Source of the DNA: Sinisalibacter lacisalsi
Lineage (GTDB): Bacteria > Pseudomonadota > Alphaproteobacteria > Rhodobacterales > Rhodobacteraceae
Length of the DNA: 64,000 bases
NCBI RefSeq assembly: GCF_014640115.1
Contig: NZ_BMGI01000001.1
Coordinates: 704,501 to 768,500, forward strand
Direction: 5' to 3'
Every line of letters starts with the position of its first letter. The stretch's first letter is position 1. The notes under the pieces were generated by a model that saw nothing but the letters and a program-made list of their open reading frames with translations, was not told where the DNA came from and made no database searches. Of this stretch, positions 16,807 to 25,900 are shown piece after piece. The translations under genes and the position numbers were made by a program.

Positions 16807-18515
16807 GCCGTCGCCCCTTGCGCGCCGATCCCCGCCAGCGCGCGGCCGGTGATGTAGCCGAACACCATCGCCGGGCCGAGGGTGATCCCCGCGCCGGGGT
16901 AGTTGCCGCCCATGATCGAAGCCCGGTCATTCCCCACGGCGAAGAGCCCGTCGATGCGGCTTCCGTCGGGTCGCAGGACCTGGCCCGATACAGCCGTGCG
17001 CAGCCCGTCGAAAGTGCCCAGGTCGCCCATGATGATCTTGAGCGCGTAGAACGGGCCCTGACGGATCGGGCCGACGCAGGGGTTGGGCTGGTGCGCGGGA
17101 TCGGCCAGGTAGCGGTTGAAGCTGGTGCTGCCCCGGTTGAATTCAGGGTCTTCGCCCTTCTCGGCGGTCGCATTGTAGGCCGTCACGGTGGCCTCCAGCG
17201 CGGCCGCGTCGATCCCGGTTGCGCGGGCAAGGTCGGCCAGCGTCGCGCCCTTCTGCAGGTAGCCATTTGCGATGTAGCGCCCGAGCGGGACCGGGGCGGG
17301 CTTGGCGTATCCAAGGCCGTATTTCCTGATCGTCGGATGATCGCAGATCAGCCACGCGGCGGTTTCCGCCTCGCCCTCGCAGGCGCGCATCAGCGCCGCG
17401 CCCACGTCATGGTAGCTCTCGCTTTCATTGGTGAAGCGCCGCCCCGTCTTGAGCACCGCGATGACACCCGGCTTGTAGCGGTCGAGCAGGTGCGGGAAGG
17501 CCCCGAACTTGCCCTTGCCCATCGGCACCTTCGAAACCGGCATCCAGGCGGAAGTATCGTTGAACTCGATCGGTGCATGCCCGCCGATCGCCTCGGCAAG
17601 CCGGATACCGTCGCCAGTGTTGCCCTCGGGCACGGGTGAAAAATGCTCGCCGCCCCGCGCGAGGTGCGGATAGGCCTTCTTCAGCTTTTCCCGGTCATGC
17701 GCGAAACCGCCGGTGGCGATCACAACGCCCTTGCGTGCGGTCAGTGTCGCGCCCGGCACGCGCACGCCGCGCACCCGCCCGTCCTCGATGATGAGCTTTT
17801 CGGCGGGCGTGTCGGTGTAGAGCGGAATATCGAGATCGAAGACCGATTTTGCCAGGCGGGCGGCGAGGGCGTTGCCGCTCGTCACCTGCACGCCACGGCC
17901 ATGCCGCGCGACCTCGCCGAAATGCTTGACCATCCGCCTGCTGACATAGGCAAAGCTCGACAGGCTCTTGGTGGCATTGAAGAAATGCTTGATGTCGGCA
18001 TTGGAGGAATTGAACATCATCCCCATGAAGGTGATCGTCGCCAAAGGCGGGCGCAGGCGCTTGAGGTTTTCGCCCAGCGCCGAGGTGTCGAACGGCGCGG
18101 CGAGGATCGAGCGCCCGACGTCGACGCCACCCGGCACATCGGGGTGATAATCGGGGTAGAGCGTGGGCACGAACTTGACCGCCGTTTCCCGCTCGAAGAA
18201 GTCGACCATCTCGGGCCCGGTGTCGATGAAGGCCTCGACCGCGTCGGCATTGTAGAAATTGCCGGTTTCCTCCTTCATGTAGGTGATCGCGGCCTCGCGG
18301 TCGTCGTCGATGCCCGCCGCCTTGGCGTGGGGGTTCATCGGAATCCACAAGACACCGCCCGAGAAGGCCGTGGTGCCCCCGAACACAGGCTCCTTTTCGA
18401 TGATCGCCACCGAAAGCCCGTGCTTTTTTGCGGTAATCGCCGTCGACATCCCGCCGGCGCCAGAACCGATGATGACGACGTCGTAGGTTTCTTGTGCCTT
18501 CGGCCGCAGGCTCAT
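16803..18515 (-). CDS. FAD-dependent oxidoreductase, KstD/fumarate reductase-like (copy 3)
   Basis: 570 residues. FAD motif VVIIGSGAGGMSTAITA (~residues 13-29) and GGTTAFSGGVLWIPMNP follow the family order. The C-terminus has FAVGNDRASIMGG and NYPGAGITLGPAMVFGY, again matching the KstD Tyr/Gly signature. GAGAGGAAAGC-like sequence precedes the ATG. It heads the flavoprotein-SDR-SDR operon, divergent from the AraC gene, with operator C 53 bp upstream of its ATG. The probable reaction is dehydrogenation next to a ring ketone made by one of the SDRs; that chemistry is inferred. Confidence 0.87.
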   Translation of the reverse strand: MSLRPKAQETYDVVIIGSGAGGMSTAITAKKHGLSVAIIEKEPVFGGTTAFSGGVLWIPMNPHAKAAGIDDDREAAITYMKEETGNFYNADAVEAFIDTGPEMVDFFERETAVKFVPTLYPDYHPDVPGGVDVGRSILAAPFDTSALGENLKRLRPPLATITFMGMMFNSSNADIKHFFNATKSLSSFAYVSRRMVKHFGEVARHGRGVQVTSGNALAARLAKSVFDLDIPLYTDTPAEKLIIEDGRVRGVRVPGATLTARKGVVIATGGFAHDREKLKKAYPHLARGGEHFSPVPEGNTGDGIRLAEAIGGHAPIEFNDTSAWMPVSKVPMGKGKFGAFPHLLDRYKPGVIAVLKTGRRFTNESESYHDVGAALMRACEGEAETAAWLICDHPTIRKYGLGYAKPAPVPLGRYIANGYLQKGATLADLARATGIDAAALEATVTAYNATAEKGEDPEFNRGSTSFNRYLADPAHQPNPCVGPIRQGPFYALKIIMGDLGTFDGLRTAVSGQVLRPDGSRIDGLFAVGNDRASIMGGNYPGAGITLGPAMVFGYITGRALAGIGAQGATA

Positions 18516-18568
18516 GCTTTCCTCCCTGGATTTGCCCGGCGATTACGCCTCCGGGGGAGGAAATCGCC

Positions 18569-18598
18569 AATGGACAGGGAGAGGTTTTTGTTGGACTA
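18569..18598 (-). promoter_or_regulatory. AraC-type operator C (direct repeat GTCCAA / TCCATT, 21-bp period)
   Basis: Read on the minus strand, TAGTCCAA (18591-18598) is followed by TGTCCATT (18569-18576), again with the shared TCCA exactly 21 bp apart as in operators A and B. It lies in the gap between the divergent flavoprotein operon and the AraC gene and points toward the flavoprotein ATG, 53 bp away. It could also serve for autoregulation. Its position argues for the GTG start at 18639 for the AraC gene, because the ATG at 18570 would put the operator inside the coding sequence. Confidence 0.7.
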
Positions 18599-18638
18599 TT
18601 CCTGTTCCTCGCCACGCGCGATCCAGACGGAGGAACCC

Positions 18639-19547
18639 GTGAACAAACAAGGCCTGACACCGGTTCCAAGCTATTATCTCTATGGCGACGCCCAGCAAGA
18701 CGTTGATCTCGATACGATTCACGTCGAGCCTGTTCGCGAGCGCTCGTTGCGGCATGATTGGATTATTCATCCACATGTGCACCCCGACCACGCCCAGATC
18801 CTGTGGCTGACCGATGGTGGCGCGACCTTTTTGATCGAGGGGGAGGAGTTCGTCGCCGAGCCCGGCACGCTGGTGGTTCAGCCCGCCGGCGCGGTGCATG
18901 AAATCCGCTTCCGGCCCGGCACCGAGGGGCGGGTCGTCACCGCGGCGGTCACCTTCGTAGAGGCCGTGGCGCGCGACGACCCGAGGCTCGTCGACATCAC
19001 CCGCCATGCCGGTGCCTATCCGATCCGGCCCGATGGCCCCTGTGCCGAGGCGGTGCCCCATGCGTTCGAGCAGCTTCTCGCCGAGTCGCGCTGGGACGCG
19101 ACCGGGCGGCGGATGGCGATCCGGGCGCAGTTTCTGTCCGTTCTCGTCTCGCTCTTGCGGGTGAGCGAGAACCGTGCAGGCGCGGGAGGCGCCCACCGCG
19201 ACCGCAACTTCGAACTGGTCACACGCTATCGAAACCTGCTCGAGAACCACTTCCGCACACAGAAATCGCTCGCGTTCTATGCCCGTGAACTCGGTATCTC
19301 GGCGCAGCGCCTGAATGCCGCCTGCAAGGCCCGCGCCGGACGGACGGCCTCCGAAGTGCTGCATGATCGTATCCTCGTCGAGGCCAAGCGGTGCCTGCTC
19401 TACTCCGAGATGACCGTGGCCGAGATCGGCCATTCCATCGGTTACGACGATCCGGCCTATTTCAACCGTTTCTTCTCCCAGCGCGTGGGAGCACCGCCGG
19501 GCAGCTACCGCCTCGACGCCGCGACCACCCGCCGCGTCGAAGGCTGA
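18639..19547 (+). CDS. AraC family transcriptional regulator with cupin sensor domain
   Basis: 302 residues from GTG, preceded by GGAGGAA. An in-frame ATG at 18570 with its own GGGGGAGG is the alternative. The N-terminal half is an AraC-type cupin (PSYYLYGD near residue 9, then HDWIIHPHVHPDHAQILWL). The C-terminal ~100 residues hold the two helix-turn-helix motifs, FYARELGISAQRLNAACKA and VAEIGHSIGYDDPAYFNRFF. The PSYxLYG opening recalls the HpaA/PobR-like group that senses aromatic acids. It lies in the middle of the putative regulon and is the obvious ligand for the three 21-bp direct-repeat sites. Confidence 0.9.
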   Translation: MNKQGLTPVPSYYLYGDAQQDVDLDTIHVEPVRERSLRHDWIIHPHVHPDHAQILWLTDGGATFLIEGEEFVAEPGTLVVQPAGAVHEIRFRPGTEGRVVTAAVTFVEAVARDDPRLVDITRHAGAYPIRPDGPCAEAVPHAFEQLLAESRWDATGRRMAIRAQFLSVLVSLLRVSENRAGAGGAHRDRNFELVTRYRNLLENHFRTQKSLAFYARELGISAQRLNAACKARAGRTASEVLHDRILVEAKRCLLYSEMTVAEIGHSIGYDDPAYFNRFFSQRVGAPPGSYRLDAATTRRVEG

Positions 19548-19551
19548 CGGA

Positions 19552-19581
19552 TCGTCCAACACTAATTCCCGATCGTCCATT
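19552..19581 (+). promoter_or_regulatory. AraC-type operator B (direct repeat GTCCAA / TCCATT, 21-bp period)
   Basis: Half-sites TCGTCCAA (19552-19559) and CGTCCATT (19574-19581) repeat with an exact 21-bp period and are followed by TTCTTCCGC, which resembles the TTCTTGCGG after operator A. The site lies in the short gap between the AraC stop and the NIPSNAP GTG (57 bp downstream). It would therefore drive the NIPSNAP-acyl-CoA dehydrogenase-CoA transferase operon separately from the AraC gene. Confidence 0.7.
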
Positions 19582-19638
19582 TTCTTCCGCGCGCCCGCTT
19601 TGCAGGTTGCCATCGTCGGCGGTCGAGAGGAATTCGGC

Positions 19639-20214
19639 GTGTTGTTCGAGCTTCGCACTTATGATCTGAAACCGGGTAAGGCTCCGGCCTACCTTGATTT
19701 TTTCCGAACCGTGGGAGTCGGCCTGGTGACGCGTCACCTGCCGATGGCCGGCTACTGGATGGTTGAGAGCGGCCGGCTCAACCGGATCGAACACCTCTGG
19801 GTCTATGCCGATTTCGCCGAGCGCGAGGCGGCCCGCGCGGCCCTCGTGAAAGACCGGGACTGGATGGAGGGATTCGTGCCCGAAGCCTTTGCCGACGTGG
19901 TGCAGCAGTCCAACAGGTTTCTCGCACTGGAGGCGTCGTCGCCGGGGTTCGACGCGGTGGTGGCCGAAAGGCGCACGCTGCACCCGAACCAGCCTGCCGC
20001 AAGCGCCATGTTTGCCCAAGGGGTGCATGCCCTGACGATCTCGGCAAACCCCGTTCCGGGCGACCGCGTCGCCGCCTTCCGCGTGCTTTCGGGGGAGGTG
20101 CCGGGCGCGCGAGTGACCCTGTCCGAGGGCGCCTTCGAGGCGCTGGCTTCCAGCAATGATGGCGTGCTGACCCATGAGCTTCTGCGCCCCCTCAGCCTCT
20201 CGCCGTTGCGCTGA
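19639..20214 (+). CDS. NIPSNAP family protein (second copy)
   Basis: 191 residues. The chosen start is GTG at 19639, preceded by GAGAGGAA at 5-10 bp; the frame opens further upstream to 19600 without a good site. The N-terminal half begins LFELRTYDLKPGKAPAY, the classic NIPSNAP opening. The second half (ALTISANPVPGDRVAAF) is weaker. It is the first gene of the operon behind AraC operator B, followed at 26 bp by acyl-CoA dehydrogenase. The catalytic function of bacterial NIPSNAPs is not settled. Recurrence of the NIPSNAP plus KstD-like combination twice in the window makes a pathway role likely. Confidence 0.83.
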   Translation: MLFELRTYDLKPGKAPAYLDFFRTVGVGLVTRHLPMAGYWMVESGRLNRIEHLWVYADFAEREAARAALVKDRDWMEGFVPEAFADVVQQSNRFLALEASSPGFDAVVAERRTLHPNQPAASAMFAQGVHALTISANPVPGDRVAAFRVLSGEVPGARVTLSEGAFEALASSNDGVLTHELLRPLSLSPLR

Positions 20215-20240
20215 GAGACGGCACATCGAAGGAAAGTGAG

Positions 20241-21416
20241 ATGGATTTCGAGATAACCCACGAACAGCGGATGTTGGTCGAAACCGTGCGCGGTTTCATC
20301 AAGGACGAGCTTGCGCCGCTGGAACAGGAGATTGAGGAAACCGGCCAGCTGCCGGATGAAATCGCCCGCTCGATCTTCGAGAAATCCCGCGCGCTCGGGC
20401 TCTACGGGATGAACATTCCCGAAGAGTTCGGCGGCGGAGGGCTCTCGGCGTTGGAAACCATGATGGTCGAGGAACAATTCGGCCACACCACCGATATCCT
20501 GATCCGCCGCGCCTTCGGCAATGTCTACGAAGTGCTGCTGTCCTGCGAAGGGCCGCAAGTCGAGCGCTGGCTGCTGCCTTCGGTGCGCGGCGACCGGGTC
20601 TGTTCGATCGCCTTCACCGAGCCCGGTGCCGGCTCGGACGCGGCGGGGATCAGAACCCGCGCCGAACGCAAGGGCGACAAGTGGGTGCTGAACGGCATGA
20701 AGCACTACATCTCCGACGGGGCTTTTGCCGATTTCTTCGTCGTCACCGCCGTCACCGACCCGGCGAAGGGCCATCGCGGCATCTCGATGTTCCTGCTCGA
20801 CAAGGGCACACCCGGGTTCAACATCGGGCGCGACCAGCCGATGATGGGCCTGCGCGGCACCTCGCACCTCGATCTGCACTTCGATGATGTCGAATTGACC
20901 GATGAGAATCTGCTCGGCACCGAGGGCGAGGGGCTGAAACTGGCGCTGTCTGTTCTTGGCCGGGTGCGGCTGGCGCAGGTGGCCGCCCGCTCGATCGGCA
21001 AGGCGACGAAGGTTCTCCAGATGACGCTCGACTATGCCCGCGAGCGGGTGCAGTTCGGCCAGCCGATCGGCGAGTTCCAGATGGTGCAGCAGATGCTGGC
21101 CGATTCCGCCATGGAAATCAGCGCCGCGCGCAGCGCGCTGTGGCAGTGTGCATGGGAAATCGACGCAGGGCTCGACCCGCGCGCGCGCATCTCGGTGCTC
21201 AAGGTGCAGGGCTCCGAAACCCTCGGTCGCGTGGTCGACCGCGCGGTGCAGATCTTCGGCGGCATGGGCTATTCAAAAGACCTGCCCATCGAGCGCTATT
21301 ACCGCGACGCCCGGATCTACCGCATCTTCGACGGCGCCAGCGAGATCCACCGTGGCGTGATCGCCAAGTCCCTTCTCAAGGGCGGCGCTCAGCTTTTCGA
21401 CCCGTGGGGAGCCTGA
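20241..21416 (+). CDS. Acyl-CoA dehydrogenase family protein
   Basis: 391 residues, normal length. The FAD-binding signature CSIAFTEPGAGSDAAGI lies near residue 120-136 and the C-terminal signature QIFGGMGYSKDLPIERYYRDAR near 340 (given in part). Where medium- and short-chain enzymes have the catalytic Glu in IYEGT, this protein has RIFDGASEIHR, an Asp. GAAGGAAAGTGAG precedes the ATG. Its TGA overlaps the CoA-transferase ATG (TGATG). It presumably dehydrogenates a CoA thioester made by the CoA-transferase. The acyl group is unknown. Confidence 0.9.
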   Translation: MDFEITHEQRMLVETVRGFIKDELAPLEQEIEETGQLPDEIARSIFEKSRALGLYGMNIPEEFGGGGLSALETMMVEEQFGHTTDILIRRAFGNVYEVLLSCEGPQVERWLLPSVRGDRVCSIAFTEPGAGSDAAGIRTRAERKGDKWVLNGMKHYISDGAFADFFVVTAVTDPAKGHRGISMFLLDKGTPGFNIGRDQPMMGLRGTSHLDLHFDDVELTDENLLGTEGEGLKLALSVLGRVRLAQVAARSIGKATKVLQMTLDYARERVQFGQPIGEFQMVQQMLADSAMEISAARSALWQCAWEIDAGLDPRARISVLKVQGSETLGRVVDRAVQIFGGMGYSKDLPIERYYRDARIYRIFDGASEIHRGVIAKSLLKGGAQLFDPWGA

Positions 21417-22939
21417 TGCGCGACAAGTTCATGTCGGCCGCCGAGGCCGTTGCCCTCGTGGAAGATGGCGCGACCGTATCGATCACCGGCGGCGGCGGCG
21501 GCCTGTGTGAGGCGATGCTGCTGCAGGAGGAGATCGAGAAGCGCTTTCTCGAAACCGGGCATCCGCGCCGCCTGACTCTCGTTCACGCCCTCGGTATCGG
21601 CAACCGGCAGGGCACCGGGGTGGGGCGGTTCGCACATCCGGGGATGGTGCGCAAGGTGATCGGCGGGCACTGGGTCTGGTCGCCGAAGATGCAGGAAATG
21701 GCGGCGAAAAACGAGATCGAGGCCCATGTTCTGCCCGGCGGCGTGGCGATGCAGCTGATGCGCGAGATTGCGGCCGGCAGGCCCGGGCTGATCACCCACG
21801 TCGGCCTCGGCACGTTCATCGACCCGCGCATCGACGGCGGGCGCATGAACGAGGCGGCGCGTGATCCGCTCTGCGAGGTGATCGAGATCGACGGGCGCGA
21901 ATACCTGCGCTATCTCCCTTTCCCGATCCACGCCTGCCTGCTCAAGGGCTCCATCGCCGACGACGAGGGGAATATCTCGCTCGACGAGGAGCCCGCCAAC
22001 GTCGACACCTACGCCATCGCCGCCGCCGTGCACAATTCCGGTGGCAAGGTGATCTTCCAGGTTCGTCAGCGGGTAGAGGCCGGGGAACTGGGCGCCCGGC
22101 AGGTGCGCATCCCCGGCGCCATCGTCGATGCCATCGTTGTCGACCCCGACCAGGCGCAAGGCTACGAGATCGGCTACGATCCCTCGATCTCGGGGCAGGC
22201 CCGCGTGCCGCTCGAGCCGCCGCATGATCCGGGGTTCAACCCGCGCCGGATCATCGCCAACCGCGCCCGGCTGGAGCTGCGCGAGGGCGCGATCGTCAAT
22301 TTCGGGTATGGCATTCCCGACGAGATCGCCACGATCCTCGCGGCCCGGGGCGAGAGCCATCTCTATTACCAGACCATCGAACACGGCACCTATGGCGGGC
22401 AGTTGCTCACCGGAACGCTGTTCGGCTACGCCCGAAACGCCAGTTGCATGATCGACGGGCCGTCGCAGTTCGATTTCTACGCCGGTGGCGGGCTCGACAT
22501 CGCCTTTCTCGGCTTCGGCCAGATCGACGCATTGGGCAACGTGAACGCCTCCAGGCTCGGCGGGCTGCCGGTGGGGCCGGGCGGCTTCATCGACATCGCC
22601 CAGAATGCGCGCAAGGTCGTCTTCGTCGGCACCTTCGATGCCAAGGGCGCCGACATCGCCTCGGGCGACGGGCGGCTCATGATCCGGCAACACGGGGCGG
22701 TGAAAAAATTCGTGGCGCGCGTCGACCAGATCACCTTCTCGGGCCAACAGGCTTTGCGGCAGGGGCAGGAGGTGCTCTACGTCACCGAGCGCGCCGTGTT
22801 CCGGCTGACCGAGCGCGGGCTGGCGCTGATCGAGACGGCTCCGGGAACGCATCTCGAGCAGGACATCCTTTCTCAGATGGCCTTCGCCCCGCAAATCGAG
22901 ACGCCAACAGCCATGCCGGAAGGGTGTTTCATGGCCTGA
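21416..22939 (+). CDS. Acyl CoA:acetate/3-ketoacid CoA-transferase (YdiF/propionate CoA-transferase-like)
   Basis: 507 residues containing both alpha and beta halves of a family I CoA-transferase in one chain. The first half starts with SAAEAVALVEDGATVSITGG. The second half holds the expected catalytic Glu in QTIEHGTYGGQ, near residue 324. It overlaps the acyl-CoA dehydrogenase stop by 1 bp. An open frame extends upstream over that gene and is not coding. It would move CoA from acetyl-, succinyl- or propionyl-CoA to the pathway acid. It is the last gene of the operator-B operon, with a strong hairpin just downstream. Confidence 0.88.
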   Translation: MRDKFMSAAEAVALVEDGATVSITGGGGGLCEAMLLQEEIEKRFLETGHPRRLTLVHALGIGNRQGTGVGRFAHPGMVRKVIGGHWVWSPKMQEMAAKNEIEAHVLPGGVAMQLMREIAAGRPGLITHVGLGTFIDPRIDGGRMNEAARDPLCEVIEIDGREYLRYLPFPIHACLLKGSIADDEGNISLDEEPANVDTYAIAAAVHNSGGKVIFQVRQRVEAGELGARQVRIPGAIVDAIVVDPDQAQGYEIGYDPSISGQARVPLEPPHDPGFNPRRIIANRARLELREGAIVNFGYGIPDEIATILAARGESHLYYQTIEHGTYGGQLLTGTLFGYARNASCMIDGPSQFDFYAGGGLDIAFLGFGQIDALGNVNASRLGGLPVGPGGFIDIAQNARKVVFVGTFDAKGADIASGDGRLMIRQHGAVKKFVARVDQITFSGQQALRQGQEVLYVTERAVFRLTERGLALIETAPGTHLEQDILSQMAFAPQIETPTAMPEGCFMA

Positions 22940-22947
22940 TGAAACGC

Positions 22948-22971
22948 GCGCGGGGTGCCGATACCCCGCGC
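22948..22971. terminator. Hairpin between convergent CoA-transferase and putA genes
   Basis: A perfect 9-bp GC-rich stem (GCGCGGGGT at 22948-22956, ACCCCGCGC at 22963-22971) with a 6-nt loop fills most of the 38-bp gap between two convergent genes. No T-run follows on either strand, so bidirectional termination is plausible but not proven. Confidence 0.5.
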
Positions 22972-22977
22972 ACGCGA

Positions 22978-25900
22978 TCACGCTCCGCCTTGCCCGGCAA
23001 GCAGGCTGGCATTGCCACCCGCCGCGGTCGTGTCGACGCACAGATGCCGTTCGTGAAGCACGTGGCCATTATCCGGAAGGCCGGTGACGAGCGGAATGAT
23101 CGGCCCCGCCCGGTCGGCGAGCGCCTGCGCATAGGCGCGGGCGGTATAGTCGTCGCCCCACCACAATACGGCACCGTATGGCGCCAGCCCGCCGAGCGCA
23201 TCGGGCGCCAGTGTTCCGGTCACGGCAATGGCCTTCCCGCCAAGCGCCTCGACGGCCGCCACCTGCGCCGTGCAGGCGGCCTCGCCGGGCCCGAGGCAAA
23301 GCACGGGCGGGCGGGGCAGCGTGTTCAACCGGTTGAGCTCGCCCGTAGGCCCCGGCATGAGGCGCGAGTTCACCAGCTGCGGCGGTTCCGCCGTTGCAAG
23401 CGCGGCCGTGATCCCGGCGGGATCGGCTGGCGCGCCCGCAGCCACGTTGTGGCGCGGGGCCTCGGCCCGGGTGAAGCGCGCGAGGTAATGCGGCCCGCCC
23501 GCCTTGGGGCCGGTGCCCGAAAGCCCCTCGCCGCCGAAGGGCTGCGAGCCGACGATGGCGCCGATCTGGTTGCGGTTGGCGTAGATATTGCCCGCATGGA
23601 CCGCGTCGGCGATGGTCTGCACCCGGTCGTCGATCCGGGTGTGCAGCCCGAAGGTAAGCCCGTAGCCGGTGGCGTTCACGTCCGCGATCACCTTCCCGAG
23701 GTCGCGCGATTTGAAGGTGGCCAGATGCAGCACCGGGCCGAAAACCTCGCGTTCGAGATCGGCGATCCCGTCCACGGCGATCAGCGCCGGGGCCACGAAA
23801 TTGCCGGCCCCGGGCGTGGTGAGACGGTGGATCAGCCGCCCCTCCGCCTCGGCGTTTTCGACATACCCCGCGATATCATCGCGCGCTTCGGCGGTGATGA
23901 CCGGGCCGACATCGGTGGAAAGCGCCCAGGGGTCGCCGAGGGCAAGCTCATCCATGGCGCCGATCAGCATCGTGCGGATCGTCGGGGCGATGTCTTCCTG
24001 CACGTAAAGGCAGCGCAGGGCCGAGCAGCGTTGCCCGGCCGACTGGAAAGCGGAGGCGACGATATCGCGCACCGCCTGTTCGGGCAGGGCGGTGCTGTCG
24101 ACGATCATGGCGTTTAGCCCGCCGGTTTCGGCGATCAGCGGCGTGCCGGGCTCAAGGTTTTCCGCCATGGCGCGCTGGATGCGGCGGGCGGTGGCGGTGG
24201 AGCCGGTAAAGGCCACCCCGTTCACCCGCGGGTCGGAGGTGAGGGCCGCGCCAACCACGCTGCCGTCGCCCGGCAGAAGCTGCAGCGCATCGGACGGCAC
24301 GCCCGCCGCATGCATCTGGTGCACACCCCAGGCGGCGATCGCGGGGGTGGTTTCGGCCGGCTTGGCCAGAACCGCGTTGCCGGTGGCGAGCGCGGCGGCG
24401 ATCTGCCCGCTGAAGATCGCGAGCGGAAAGTTCCAGGGGCTGATGCAGGTGAAGATGCCCCGCGCGGGTGCCGTCTGCCGTTCGGCCTCGCCCGCGTAGT
24501 AGCGCAGGAAATCCACCGCCTCGCGCAGTTCGCCCACTGCGTCGGCCAGGGTTTTTCCGGCCTCGGTGGCAAGCAGCGCGAACAATTCGCCGAAATTCTC
24601 CTCGTAGAGATCTGCGGCCCGGCGCAGCACCGCCGCGCGTTCCGACACCGGCGCATTCCAGGCCCGCGCCGCCGACAGGGCGGTTTCCACGTCCGCCTCG
24701 CTCGCTTTCACCACCTTGCCGATCTCCGCGCCCGTGGCCGGGTTGCGCGCGGTCTCGGGCTCCATGCCCTCGACCGAGCCGGCGATGATTGGCCCCACTT
24801 CCCACTTGCCCGGCGCCCGGCGCTCGGCCGCGATTTCGGCAAGCGTTGTGACATCGTTCAGGTCGAACCCCAGCGAGTTTCTCCGGTCGGGCGCATAAAG
24901 CTCCGGACCCTTGCGGATTTCCGGCTCGAACCGCCCCGGCGCGGCCTCGAGCGCGGCGAAGGGGCAGGCGGCCACGTCGCGCGCGGGCACCGCTTTGTCG
25001 ACGATCTGGTTGACGAAGGAGGAGTTCGCCCCGTTCTCCAGCAGCCGCCGCACGAGGTAGGCGAGCAGATCACGGTGCGCGCCGACCGGGGCGTAGATCC
25101 GGCAGCGCGCATCGGTTTCGGCGCGGACGATGTCGTACAGCCCCTCGCCCATGCCGTGCAGGCGCTGAAACTCGAAACGCGATCGGTCCAGCCCGTCGGC
25201 CATGTCGAGCACGGCGGCCACGGTATGCGCGTTGTGGGTGGCGAGCTGCGGATAGATCCGGTCGGTCATCCCCAGGAGCTTGCGCGCGCCCGCGAGATAG
25301 CTCACATCCGTTGCCGCCTTGCGCGTGAAAACCGGGAAATCCGTGAGCCCCTCGACCTGCGCGTGCTTGATCTCGGTATCCCAGTAGGCCCCCTTCACGA
25401 GGCGCACCATGATCCGCCGGTCCAGCCGCGTGGCGATCTCGTGCAGCCCGTCGATCACGTCGCCCGCGCGCCGCCCGTAGGCCTGCACCACGACGCCGAA
25501 CCCGTCCCATCCGGCCAACTCCGGGTCGGCCAGAACCGCCTCGATGACCTTGAGCGAGATCCCCAGCCGGTCGGCCTCCTCGGCGTCGATGTTGAGGCCA
25601 ATGCCGGCGCGCGCCGCCTGCCGGGCAAGGTCGCGCAGCACCGGCACGAGCTCGGCCATCACCCGCTCCGTCTTGGCAACCTCGTAGCGCGGATGAAGCG
25701 CCGAGAGCTTGACCGAGATACCGGGATTGGCGGCGATCTCGCCCGGCGAGCAGGCCGCCGCGATGGCCTTGATCGCCTGCGCATAGGCGCGGGCATAGCG
25801 CGCCGCGTCGGCGGCCGTCATCGCCGCCTCGCCGAGCATGTCGTAGGAATAGGTGAAGCCTTCGACCTCCTTGCCCCGGGCGCGCTTCATCGCCGCCCCG

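Noticed and set aside
3323-18515. Steroid degradation cluster based on the KstD-like flavoproteins
   Set aside because: No other steroid genes (KshA/B, HsaC, Mce-type uptake, ketosteroid isomerase) are present; the neighbours fit smaller alicyclic substrates.
18570-18638. ATG at 18570 with GGGGGAGG as start of the AraC gene
   Set aside because: This start would put the 21-bp direct-repeat operator inside the coding region; the GTG at 18639 has its own GGAGGAA and gives a protein beginning near the usual PSYxLYG segment. It remains a possible alternative.
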